From: Candidatus Woesearchaeota archaeon
GTDB lineage: Archaea > Nanobdellota > Nanobdellia > Woesearchaeales > UBA10216
Direction of reading: 5' to 3'
Length of the DNA: 64,000 nucleotides
Assembly: GCA_016184345.1 (NCBI GenBank)
Contig: JACPCV010000006.1
Span: 1-64,000 of the forward strand
Notes under the pieces: generated by a model
Databases searched by the model: none
Told to the model about the DNA's origin: nothing
The model's input: only the letters and a program-made list of their open reading frames with translations
Translations under genes and position numbers: made by a program
Shown: piece by piece, positions 48,566 to 56,213 of the stretch
Numbering within the stretch: position 1 is the stretch's first letter
How the letters are laid out: each line of letters begins with the position of its first letter

Positions 48566-49321
48566 ATGACCCTCTACCTCATCGGCATCGGCCTCAACGA
48601 CGAAAGGGACATTTCAGTGCGGGGGCTTGAAATTATTCGCAGTTGTAATGCAGTCTATTTGGAAAGTTACAGTTCGCTTCTTAACTGCAGCATTTCCGAT
48701 TTGGAAAGGTTTTATGGCAAGAAGATCATTGCCGCTGACAGAAAACTTGTTGAGCAAAGCGATGAAATAGTTGCGGCAGCGGCAAAGAAAAACATTGCCT
48801 TGTTGGTAATAGGCGACCCCTGGGGCGCAACCACCCACATTGACATTATGCTCCGCTGCCGCAAAAAGGGCATACCGTTCAAAGTAATTAACAACGCTTC
48901 AATTATAACAGCTGTCGGCATTACTGGCCTGCAGGTTTACAAGTTCGGCAAGACCACCAGCGTCCCGTATCCGGATAAGAATTTCAGGCCTGAAACCTCT
49001 TACGAAATCATCAACCAGAACAGGCTGCTTGGCCTGCATACGCTGCTTCTCCTTGACATCAGGCCTGATTTGGGGAAATTCATGACAATCCCTGAAGCGA
49101 TAGGCATTCTCCTTGAGATAGAGTCAAGGAAGAAGCAGAAAGCATTCACTCCTGAAACGCTATGCGTTGGTTGCGCAAGGATTGGCAGCGATGGCTTCGT
49201 AATAAAAGCTGCAGCAGCCAAGGATTTGAAAAATTTCAATTTTGGGAAGCAGCCGCACTGCCTTATTGTCCCGGGCGAGCTGCATTTTGTTGAGGATGAT
49301 GCCTTGCGGCAGTGGAAATAG
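48566..49321 (+). CDS. dphB: Diphthine synthase
   Basis: 251 residues, tetrapyrrole-methylase fold: MTLYLIGIGLNDERDISVRGLE, the GDPWGATTHIDIM block (usual GDPLxATTH), NNASIITAVGITGLQVYKFG and PYPDKNFRPETSY. It trimethylates the carboxypropyl group on the EF-2 histidine during diphthamide synthesis. The length is normal. No partner gene is adjacent. Confidence 0.93.
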   Translation: MTLYLIGIGLNDERDISVRGLEIIRSCNAVYLESYSSLLNCSISDLERFYGKKIIAADRKLVEQSDEIVAAAAKKNIALLVIGDPWGATTHIDIMLRCRKKGIPFKVINNASIITAVGITGLQVYKFGKTTSVPYPDKNFRPETSYEIINQNRLLGLHTLLLLDIRPDLGKFMTIPEAIGILLEIESRKKQKAFTPETLCVGCARIGSDGFVIKAAAAKDLKNFNFGKQPHCLIVPGELHFVEDDALRQWK

Positions 49322-49367
49322 GTTTCATTTTTTCGTCTTATCGTCGCCAAAATTCCAGGAATCAAAA

Positions 49368-49401
49368 CATTTAAATATATGCCTCAAAATAGAGTTTTGA
49401 G
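49368..49401 (+). promoter_or_regulatory. Promoter and palindromic operator of the wHTH gene
   Basis: TATA acatttaaatatatg (49368-49382) is directly followed by the palindrome CTCAAAA-tagag-TTTTGAG (49383-49401), overlapping the expected transcription start. The next gene encodes a winged-helix protein, so autorepression is likely. Confidence 0.55.
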
Positions 49402-49449
49402 TTATTATAAGGGTTGGTTGGTCATTTTTGATTGTTTGGGGTGTAGCTG

Positions 49450-49719
49450 ATGCAGAATAAGGAAATCTTTAATGTTTTTTTCAGGGAAAAGCCGGCAATG
49501 ATGCTCCTTGGCCTGAAAAACGCAAAGTCGGGGGTTTACGCTTCCTCACTGGCGAAGTCCATTGACTGCACTTACTCGCATGTTGTCAAGATACTTCAGC
49601 AGATGCAGAAGGCAGGACTTGTTAATTTTGAGAAGCAGGGCAGGCTTAAGCTCCTGACGCTGACAAAGAGCGGCTCTGATGTTGCAGACCACATTGATAA
49701 TGTCAGGAATATCCTTTGA
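49450..49719 (+). CDS. Winged-helix transcriptional regulator
   Basis: 89 residues, MarR/ArsR-like wHTH: GVYASSLAKSIDCTYSHVVKIL, QQMQKAGLVNFEKQGRLKLLTLT. No effector domain. A leader of about 50 nt with a palindrome precedes it. It is probably a local repressor; the target is unknown beyond its own promoter. Confidence 0.7.
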   Translation: MQNKEIFNVFFREKPAMMLLGLKNAKSGVYASSLAKSIDCTYSHVVKILQQMQKAGLVNFEKQGRLKLLTLTKSGSDVADHIDNVRNIL

Positions 49720-49726
49720 TTCTATT

Positions 49727-49993
49727 TCAAGGAAGAATAAGCGTATCAATGTCCTTGTCTATTTCTTCAACATCCGAGGTTCCTATTTCCTGCACAATCT
49801 GCTCTGCCTGCACTATTTCCGGCACTTCTGCCGCAGCTGGTGGCAAAGGCTGTTCTGGCACTGCCGGTGAAGGCGGCTGGGGCTGAGTTCCAGGCCCGGG
49901 CTGCTCTGTAGTTTTTGGCGCACATGCTGCAACCAGGAGTATTGTTAAAATCAAAATTGCCGCGATTGCTGAATTTGTGAATGCGTTTCTCAT
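49727..49993 (-). CDS. Small Pro-rich lipoprotein
   Basis: 88 residues: signal peptide with lipobox (ILTILLVAAC), then a Pro/Gln/Glu-rich disordered segment (PGPGTQPQPPSPAVPEQP) and an acidic C-terminus. Its ATG overlaps the stop of the large coiled-coil gene (ATGA), so both are exported together and may interact at the surface. Confidence 0.6.
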   Translation of the reverse strand: MRNAFTNSAIAAILILTILLVAACAPKTTEQPGPGTQPQPPSPAVPEQPLPPAAAEVPEIVQAEQIVQEIGTSDVEEIDKDIDTLILP

Positions 49994-51294
49994 TTATTTT
50001 TTCCCTCTTCCTGCTCAACTGCTATCTCCTGCTCGCCATGGCAAGGCTGGCCTCCAAGCCCCCTTATGTCCTTTCTTACCTCCTCAAGCAGCCTGTGGGC
50101 TTCCTGAACCATGTCACGGGCCTCCCTAATCAGGTTTTTGCCTTCCGCAATTTTTGTGTCATCCTCGCTTGCAAGCAGCTCTTTGGCCTGTTCCAGCTTC
50201 TCCCTTGCAGCGCTAATCTTGCTGCTGAACTCGGCCAGTTTGTCGTCAACAGCTGATGTGTCAGTGCTATTGTCTTCCATGCCATCTAGTGCGCAGTCAA
50301 GCTTCTTCTCAATCACTTCGCTCCGGTGGATTACGCCATTTATCTCTGCCCTTAACAGCCCCTGTGAATGGGCTTCGCTTGCGCGCTTTACCTCCTTTAC
50401 AGCATCTTTAAGCTCTTTTACTGCGGCATTAAGCTCTTCTTTGGTTGTTGCGACCGATATCTTTTGCTTTATAACCTCAATCTCTGATAGGAGTGCATCA
50501 ATCCTTGCAACCTTCTCTGCGACCTCTTCTTCAGGCATGTTTTCTGAGCCTTCGATCCTGTCCTTGAGCTTCTGGAGGTGTGTCACTATCCTGTCAACAG
50601 CCTTCAGTGCCGCTTCTTTTGCCTTTTCAACAGCATCTGTCCTAATTTTTGTGCAATCATCTGATTGTGTTTCGTTGCCGCAGCTTCTAAGCCGCTCCTT
50701 CGCTTCCTTAAGGCTGTCAAGCCGCTCCTTGTACGTTCCCTTGAGCGTTTTCTCATCTTCTTTGAGCTTTTCAAAGGCCTTCTTCCTCGCCTCCTTTGCA
50801 GCGTCTGCAATCGGCCTTATCTTGAAGTTCTCGTCTGCCTTGACAACCCTGAGCTTTGCCAGCCTCGCCTTTGCCTCTTCCGGAGTTAGCCCTTCAACCT
50901 CTTTCAGCCGCGCCCTGTCCAGCGCCTCAACCTTTCCCAGGTCAGAATCTGCAACTTTGGCCCTGAGGGCTTCGCGCTTTTCCTGCGCTGCTTCCCTGGC
51001 ATTCTTACGCCTCTCCTGCGCCTTTTCCTGCATACTGTCCTTTTTTCCTTCAACAGCAGCCTTGAGCGTTTCTATTTTGTCTTGCACCCTTGTCTGGACA
51101 TTCTCTTTTTTCACCTGCGCTTTTTCCTGTGCAGCTGCCTGCTTTTCAGGAGCGCGCTCTTTTGCAGCAGCAATTGCCTGCGGCTTTTCCCGGGCTTGAG
51201 CCGCATCCCCGGACTCAGCGAGAACAGCCGGTGCTACAGCCAAGCCGATTACGGCTATAAAGAGGATTAGGGAGAGCTCCACGCCTTTCGCCAT
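49990..51294 (-). CDS. Secreted coiled-coil protein
   Basis: About 434 residues: signal peptide (LILFIAVIGLAVAPAVLAES), then Ala/Lys/Glu-rich heptad-like sequence over most of its length (e.g. KAAVEGKKDSMQEKAQERR), with a short Cys pair segment (RSCGNETQSDDC) in the middle. It resembles archaeal exported long-helix proteins of unknown function. The ATG at 51294 lies about 26 nt after TATA aactatttataacg; the in-frame extension is ignored. Coupled to the lipoprotein downstream. Confidence 0.6.
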   Translation of the reverse strand: MAKGVELSLILFIAVIGLAVAPAVLAESGDAAQAREKPQAIAAAKERAPEKQAAAQEKAQVKKENVQTRVQDKIETLKAAVEGKKDSMQEKAQERRKNAREAAQEKREALRAKVADSDLGKVEALDRARLKEVEGLTPEEAKARLAKLRVVKADENFKIRPIADAAKEARKKAFEKLKEDEKTLKGTYKERLDSLKEAKERLRSCGNETQSDDCTKIRTDAVEKAKEAALKAVDRIVTHLQKLKDRIEGSENMPEEEVAEKVARIDALLSEIEVIKQKISVATTKEELNAAVKELKDAVKEVKRASEAHSQGLLRAEINGVIHRSEVIEKKLDCALDGMEDNSTDTSAVDDKLAEFSSKISAAREKLEQAKELLASEDDTKIAEGKNLIREARDMVQEAHRLLEEVRKDIRGLGGQPCHGEQEIAVEQEEGKNK

Positions 51295-51399
51295 GAGCTC
51301 ATTTTTTTGCTGGACGTTATAAATAGTTTTCGGTGCGTAGTGCGCGAAGTGCAAAGAATTAAATATAAGCTATAATTGTTTTTTTAGTGGTGTTATAAA

Positions 51400-52323
51400 A
51401 TGTTTTTAGTTGACAGGAACAAGGACGGCTTTGCCTCGCTGCCTGCGCATGAGATAAAGCCGGAAGATGCAAAGAACATCAGCTCTGAACTGGCTTTTAA
51501 GATACTTAAGCTTCTCTCAGAAAAGCCGATGTACCCGATTGAGCTGGCAAGTGCTCTGAAGGTCCATGAGCAGAAGGTTTACTACCACATTCGCAACCTC
51601 GAAAAGGCGGGCATAATCAGGGTGGTAAAGCAGGAAGGCAGGCAGGGCGCTGTAGCCAAATACTACGGGCTTGAGAAGCCTGCTGTCTTTGTCCGCTTTA
51701 AGGATTTGGAGGAGACTCATAAGCTCTTTAATATGAAGACAGGCTCGGATTTTCTTGAGCCGTTCGTGAAGGATGGCCAGCTTAATGCCCTGATTGTTGT
51801 TGGAAGCCCCGACCCTCACGGGCCTGAAAAAGCCAGGTCCAAGGACGGCTATTATGGCATGGACCTTGCGCTTTTCCTTGGGACTTTTCTTAACTATGTC
51901 CCGAAGTTCTACGTTAAGCTTGATACTGACGCAAGGGAGGAAGACCTGAAGGGCAACAACCTCATACTGATTGGAGGGCCTGTTGTGAACCGGGTTACCG
52001 GGCTTGTTAACCCTAAGCTGCCTGTGCGGTTTGATGAGAAGCAGCACTGGGCGATTTATTCAACAATAACCGAAACATCCTACCCGACTGACGAATCAGG
52101 CATTATTGTAAAGGCGAAAAGCCCCTTCAACCCTGACAAGAGCGTCCTTGTTGTTGCCGGCAAGAGGTACTTTGGAACCAGGGCAGCCATAATCGCTTTC
52201 CTGAGGCACTTTGACGAGCTTGCAAAAGGCAATGTCCACGACCGCAGCGTAAAGGCAAGGGTTGTTGAGGGTATTGACCTGGACTCTGACGGGATAATTG
52301 ATGAGACTGAGTTTAGGGAGTAA
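51400..52323 (+). CDS. wHTH protein with S-layer-like C-terminal domain
   Basis: 307 residues. Residues 30-95 are an ArsR-like winged helix (ILKLLSEKPMYPIELASAL, QKVYYHIRNLEKAGIIRVV). Residues 125-290 resemble the C-terminal domain of methanogen S-layer proteins (NNLILIGGPVVNRVTG, then SVLVVAGKRYFGTRAAIIAF). Both ends have EF-hand-like acidic loops (DRNKDG and DLDSDGIIDETEF). No signal peptide, so a cytoplasmic sensor-regulator is inferred. It convergently overlaps recJ by 11 nt. Confidence 0.65.
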   Translation: MFLVDRNKDGFASLPAHEIKPEDAKNISSELAFKILKLLSEKPMYPIELASALKVHEQKVYYHIRNLEKAGIIRVVKQEGRQGAVAKYYGLEKPAVFVRFKDLEETHKLFNMKTGSDFLEPFVKDGQLNALIVVGSPDPHGPEKARSKDGYYGMDLALFLGTFLNYVPKFYVKLDTDAREEDLKGNNLILIGGPVVNRVTGLVNPKLPVRFDEKQHWAIYSTITETSYPTDESGIIVKAKSPFNPDKSVLVVAGKRYFGTRAAIIAFLRHFDELAKGNVHDRSVKARVVEGIDLDSDGIIDETEFRE

Positions 52324-53842
52324 TCACAGGTGTAACGGCTGCGGCTTCCGGGGCTGTTATTTTTTCCTCAATCCTCCTTGCGGCCAAGTGATGTTTTGCT
52401 GCGGCTATGAACTCTTCCTCTCTTTCAGTCCTTATTATTGCTCCTGCTGCCTCGTGGTGGCCGCCTGCCTGCCCTCCCACTGTTGCGGCAATTGTGGTAA
52501 GAAGCTCCATGAGGTTGAATTCGCCTTTCACAAGCTTCTCACCGGCAAGCCTGAGGCTTATCTTGGTGAAGTCGTCAGGGGCTCTGGCAAGCGATAGGAC
52601 GAAAGTCCCTGGCTGGAAGCCGTTGGACTTGGCCACTATTGACGCAAGCGTTCCTATCATCGTTGGCATGATATTGTCTTCTGCGTTGATTATGACCATG
52701 CCATTCTCAAGTATGATGCTTTTCTTCTGGCTGCTGCTTAAGGTGCCGTTGCTCTTTAGCGCCTTTTCATACCACATTAGCGAGCCGGATATCTGTTGCT
52801 TGTAGTCGCCAAGCGTGCGAAGCGCCTCTTCCTTGCATTTTCTGTCACCAAGGCATGCGCCTATTCCAACCGATGCCTTCCCGAGCCTTCCGCAGGCGTT
52901 GAGCAGCGTCGCGAACTCCCTTGCGTCCCTCAAAGGCGAGCCGTCAACCTCGTGCTTCAGTATGTAAACCGGCCCGATTATTGACTCTGGGCTTTTCTCG
53001 TTTATTCGCTGCAGGACAACCCCTGTTGCCAGCCTCACGAGCTCCCCATCATCCAGGTCAGTCAGTTTTTTCCAGCCGTTTCCGCTCTTCGGGTTTATCC
53101 CAAGCTGCTGTATGAACTGTATTGCCGCACTTTCGCTGCCTGTCACTCCCGGTATTGGGAATTCGCTGCTGTACTCAAGCACCTTGTGCAGCGGTTTTGT
53201 CTGGACTCCAAAAAGCCTGAGCCCTGTAATGACCTTCAGTGTTCCGGCTGCTTTCGCATCCGCAAGTATCTCCTTGTTAAGCAGGCTGAAGCCGTTGTCT
53301 TCCTGCATGTCGCCGATGGCTCCTATGAGCGCGATGTGGGCGAGGTCCTTGTTTTTCTCGCTGAGTGCTTTTGAGAACAGGTATGAAACTCCTGCTCCTG
53401 AGATTTCCCTTGAGGATTCAATTCCTGCCAGGTGCGGATTTGCATGGACCATGTTTTCAGCAGCTGATTCGCCCTGTATGTGGTGGTGGTCCAGTATGAA
53501 CACTTTCTTCCCGTTGGCGGCAAGGTGCTTTCTTAAGAGGCCAAACTGCCCTGTCCCAAGGTCTGTGAACACATAGTACTGGTAGCTTTCGGCAGCCAGC
53601 TGGATTGCAACCTCTTCAGTCAATTGCGGGGCTATTGACAGGCAGTATTTCCTGTTCTCCCTTATGAGCGTTTTTATTATGACTGCTGCTGAGCTGAGCC
53701 CGTCAGCATCCAGATGGGATACCAGCCGTATTGTCTCTGCCTTGTCAACCTTGCTGAATGCCTCGGCAGCCTCTTTCACCATCTGCTTGAGAAGCTCAAT
53801 CTGCTCAGCTTCATTTTTTTTGTCGCCAGGCTCAGAATTCAT
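52313..53842 (-). CDS. RecJ-like DHH nuclease (GAN type)
   Basis: 509 residues. DHH-family motifs: RLVSHLDADGLSSAAV, FTDLGTGQFG, FILDHHHIQG (DHH), ALIGAIGDMQ, and the DHHA1 block VGGQAGGHHEAAG. Archaeal members (GAN) bind GINS-Cdc45 at the replication fork and degrade single-stranded DNA 5' to 3'. An Arg/Glu-rich extension ends the protein. A TATA (aactttaaaaagc, near 53866) precedes the ATG. Confidence 0.88.
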   Translation of the reverse strand: MNSEPGDKKNEAEQIELLKQMVKEAAEAFSKVDKAETIRLVSHLDADGLSSAAVIIKTLIRENRKYCLSIAPQLTEEVAIQLAAESYQYYVFTDLGTGQFGLLRKHLAANGKKVFILDHHHIQGESAAENMVHANPHLAGIESSREISGAGVSYLFSKALSEKNKDLAHIALIGAIGDMQEDNGFSLLNKEILADAKAAGTLKVITGLRLFGVQTKPLHKVLEYSSEFPIPGVTGSESAAIQFIQQLGINPKSGNGWKKLTDLDDGELVRLATGVVLQRINEKSPESIIGPVYILKHEVDGSPLRDAREFATLLNACGRLGKASVGIGACLGDRKCKEEALRTLGDYKQQISGSLMWYEKALKSNGTLSSSQKKSIILENGMVIINAEDNIMPTMIGTLASIVAKSNGFQPGTFVLSLARAPDDFTKISLRLAGEKLVKGEFNLMELLTTIAATVGGQAGGHHEAAGAIIRTEREEEFIAAAKHHLAARRIEEKITAPEAAAVTPVITP

Positions 53843-53902
53843 GCCTTTTTTCCCGGCTTGCTGCTTTTTAAAGTTTGTCTATTGCGGCAGCGTGACAGAA
53901 TT

Positions 53903-54034
53903 ATAGCAAATTGCATAGATTCCCAGATATTTTATTTGCAATTTGCTATTTAGCGAATGTTGCCAGAGAGGCAACATCCCTCGGCTTTGAGCCGAGAGAA
54001 TCTCATATAAGCTAGTAAATTAATGAGATTCGCT
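53903..54034. repeat. Multi-hairpin intergenic element with cloverleaf-like fold
   Basis: A 13-bp perfect hairpin (ATAGCAAATTGCA/TGCAATTTGCTAT, 53903-53949) is followed by an 83-nt unit 53952-54034. A 7-bp closing stem AGCGAAT/ATTCGCT encloses three perfect hairpins: ATGTTGCC/GGCAACAT (53957-53977), CTCGGCT/AGCCGAG (53980-53996) and AATCTCAT/ATGAGATT (53999-54030); the first and last share a few bases with the closing stem. It is not a tRNA (no T-loop motif). Confidence 0.7.
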
Positions 54035-54035
54035 A

Positions 54036-54305
54036 TTATCTCCTGTATGCCTCGTCATGATGGGCAAAGGAAAGGAACTTGACTGTTTTTGTTGGCTCGG
54101 AAATTTCAAATTTCAAGACGAAGCTTTTCATGATATGAACTCTTCTTTCCCCAGCCAAGTCGCCTTTTAATGGTTTGTAGTGCTGCGGGTTCTCCAGAAT
54201 TTCAGCCATTTTTTTCTTTAAGGCTTCTTCAAGGACGCCATTTTTCTTTGATAGTCTGGTTATCTCTTTCTGGCATTTTGGATGAATTTCAATAGCATAA
54301 GCCAT
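54036..54305 (-). CDS. RelE/ParE-type toxin
   Basis: About 89 residues: YAIEIHPKCQKEITRLSKKN, KKMAEILENPQHYKPLKGDLAGERRVHI and FVLKFEI...VKFLSFAHHDEAYRR match the RelE fold; the C-terminal His-Asp-Tyr-Arg pattern is like archaeal RelE, which cleaves mRNA on the ribosome. An ATG at 54329 directly after the antitoxin stop is also possible; 54305 has SD GAGG. Third gene of a TA operon. Confidence 0.75.
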   Translation of the reverse strand: MAYAIEIHPKCQKEITRLSKKNGVLEEALKKKMAEILENPQHYKPLKGDLAGERRVHIMKSFVLKFEISEPTKTVKFLSFAHHDEAYRR

Positions 54306-54329
54306 TTTTGCCTCTTTTTGATTGGGCAT

Positions 54330-54620
54330 TCATCGCTTAAAGATTTCATCAACAGACCTGAATTTCAAGAAAGGCCCCTTTCTTCTTTTCATCAGCTCCC
54401 TCTTGAACTCGTCTCTGATGGGAAGCTCATCTACCGGGTGCCAATCAATTTTTTCACAGAACTCCCAATCATCATCAGTTAAAATTCCGGTTTTGACGTA
54501 ATTTTCAAATATCAATTTTTTCATGGTTTCCTCTCTGGCGATTTCACTCCAGTTTACCCATGAAAAGCTTTTTAACTTGTCCCTGAATTCGTCAGAGACG
54601 GGCAAAGTAATAGAGGCCAT
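54330..54620 (-). CDS. RelB-like antitoxin
   Basis: 96 residues: MASITLPVSDEFRDKLKSFSW is a ribbon-helix-helix start, followed by NWSEIAREETMKKLIF and an extended C-terminal region (ILTDDDWEFCEKIDWHPV) that would wrap the toxin. Ends 1 nt before the RelE frame. Starts 2 nt after the stop of another short antitoxin-like gene. Confidence 0.65.
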   Translation of the reverse strand: MASITLPVSDEFRDKLKSFSWVNWSEIAREETMKKLIFENYVKTGILTDDDWEFCEKIDWHPVDELPIRDEFKRELMKRRKGPFLKFRSVDEIFKR

Positions 54621-54621
54621 T

Positions 54622-54777
54622 CTACACCTTCCCTGAACTTTTCAGCTCTTCAAACTTTCTTAATTCACTCATTCTGGCACCAAACCGCTGTTTGATGTAT
54701 TCCGCCCAGTTTACTTCAGGATGTTCTTCTATTCTTTTCTTCAACTCTTCAGGTATTGAAACAGTAAATGTTGCCAT
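54622..54777 (-). CDS. Short ribbon-helix-helix antitoxin-like protein
   Basis: 51 residues: MATFTVSIPEELKKRIEEHPEV then NWAEYIKQRFGARMSELRKF. The N-terminal strand-helix resembles that of the next gene (TLPVSDEFRDKLK... NWSEI), so they may be paralogues, the first being shorter. A TATA (aatttaaatatttaaac) upstream drives the three-gene operon. Confidence 0.6.
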   Translation of the reverse strand: MATFTVSIPEELKKRIEEHPEVNWAEYIKQRFGARMSELRKFEELKSSGKV

Positions 54778-54850
54778 TGTGAAAACACTAGAATTTGTTT
54801 AAATATTTAAATTTATGCCTATATCAAGCAGTTAAAGTCAGAAAAGAAAA

Positions 54851-55306
54851 TCAGCCGATTATCAGCTTGACCTTTTCCGGGTCGTAGCTCCAGTCCTGCT
54901 GGAGAACGTGCTCTCTTTTGTAATATTTGACGAGCCTTCTTATCTTGGAGTCTGTCAGCTCAAATCCCCTTTTGGCTGACATGTCGTGCTTCTGCCCTTC
55001 CATGTGCTTTTTTATCATGACGCTTTTCTTGATGAGTGACATGAGGTCTTCCGGAATCTGCGGGAGAAGGTTCTTGTCTTTCATGATTGCAGACACGTTC
55101 TTTCCGGAAATTTTCTTCACGTCCGGAACGCCGTAGCTGTCCCTGAGGACTATGCCTACCTGCGACTGCGTCTTCCCTTCCTTTGCTACCTTGGCAACAA
55201 GGAGCTCTACCTCCTTTGCCTGGTACCTGACCCAGGTTGGCGCTGTCTTCCTGATGGGCTTTTTGGAGCCTGCATTTCCCTTCTTCCTCGAGTGCATCCT
55301 TGCCAT
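54851..55306 (-). CDS. rps15: Small-subunit ribosomal protein S15 (uS15)
   Basis: 151 residues, the archaeal/eukaryotic long form: MARMHSRKKGNAGSKKP start, GKTQSQVGIVLRDSYGVPDVK and KHMEGQKHDMSAKRGFELTDSK with the conserved H..D.H-like block, ending LVKYYKREHVLQQDW. It binds the 16S rRNA central domain. TATA ctttataagc precedes the ATG, with a short leader. Confidence 0.95.
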   Translation of the reverse strand: MARMHSRKKGNAGSKKPIRKTAPTWVRYQAKEVELLVAKVAKEGKTQSQVGIVLRDSYGVPDVKKISGKNVSAIMKDKNLLPQIPEDLMSLIKKSVMIKKHMEGQKHDMSAKRGFELTDSKIRRLVKYYKREHVLQQDWSYDPEKVKLIIG

Positions 55307-55412
55307 TTTACAGGAAAAAGGTGAGTTTTTAGGCTGCTTATAAAGGTTGCGTTAATGCCCGGCAGCAGCCAAAGCAGCAAAGTTTAAAAAAACGTGTTTT
55401 AATGCGGGTGCT

Positions 55413-56210
55413 GTGCTTAAAGAAGGTTATGCTGCCAGTGAGGATGGTACCGGGATTTATTACCGGTACTTGGATAAAAAGCGCCCTTGGCTGGTGTTCC
55501 TTCATGGCGGCACAGGCTGCATGGCTGCGTTTTTTAATCAGGAAAGGTTTTTCCTGAAAAAAGGCTTCTCGCTGGTATTGATTGACCTGCGGGGGCATGG
55601 CAAATCTGACAAGGGCAAAACAAAAGAGTTCTTTGAGTTCAGGAATTTTGCAATGGATGTAAAAGCAGTCCTTGACAAGCTTGGGATAAGCAAGGCAACA
55701 ATCATCGGCCATTGCTTTGGGAGTTTGGTGGCGCAGGAATTTGTGGCAAGGTATCCAAAAAGGGTTGATAGGCTTGTTCTGATTAATTCCGGCTTGGCGC
55801 CGTTCAGAAACAAAGCCAAGCAGGCAGTCATCTGGCTTTTTGCAAGATTGATGACCTTGGTGCCTGTTAGCGGGAAAAAAGCTCATCCGGACTACTCGAG
55901 GCAGGTGGGCCGCCATGACATCAGCCCGGCAGGTGTTTTTTGCGACCTTGTTTACTCAGGCAGCAAAACTTTTTTGTACACCTACCTGGCCTCCGCATGC
56001 TTTAAATCCCCCATCAAGGGGATTGTTGAGAAGCCTGTGCTGCTGCTTCACGGTAAAAGTGACATAATAATCCCTTATAGCAACAGCTTTGAGCTGCAGA
56101 AAGTGTTCCCAAATTCAGAGGTTAAGCTTCTAAACACGAATCACATCTCAGTTTTCAATGACCCTGATGAGATTAACCGGCGCATCCTTGACTTCCTGAG
56201 GGCAACTTGA
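55413..56210 (+). CDS. Alpha/beta hydrolase with a Cys nucleophile
   Basis: 265 residues. LVFLHGGTGC (oxyanion HG), LIDLRGHGKSD, then the nucleophile elbow IIGHCFGSLVA, where the usual Ser of GxSxG is Cys (GHCFG). The acid is in LLHGKSDIIIP and the base in NTNHISVF. With Cys, dienelactone-hydrolase-type or inactive variants are possible. It starts with GTG at 55413 after a TATA (tttaaaa). It converges with the acyltransferase gene, 3 nt apart. Confidence 0.75.
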   Translation: MLKEGYAASEDGTGIYYRYLDKKRPWLVFLHGGTGCMAAFFNQERFFLKKGFSLVLIDLRGHGKSDKGKTKEFFEFRNFAMDVKAVLDKLGISKATIIGHCFGSLVAQEFVARYPKRVDRLVLINSGLAPFRNKAKQAVIWLFARLMTLVPVSGKKAHPDYSRQVGRHDISPAGVFCDLVYSGSKTFLYTYLASACFKSPIKGIVEKPVLLLHGKSDIIIPYSNSFELQKVFPNSEVKLLNTNHISVFNDPDEINRRILDFLRAT

Positions 56211-56213
56211 AGG

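Noticed and set aside
50111..51199. 362-codon plus-strand frame opposite the coiled-coil protein
   Set aside because: It is the Ser/Leu/Phe-rich mirror of an Ala/Lys/Glu-rich helix gene, a common artefact; the minus-strand gene has a signal peptide and promoter.
53952..54034. tRNA gene
   Set aside because: Cloverleaf-like topology, but there is no TTCRA loop, no D-loop GG, and the middle hairpin loop is only 3 nt.
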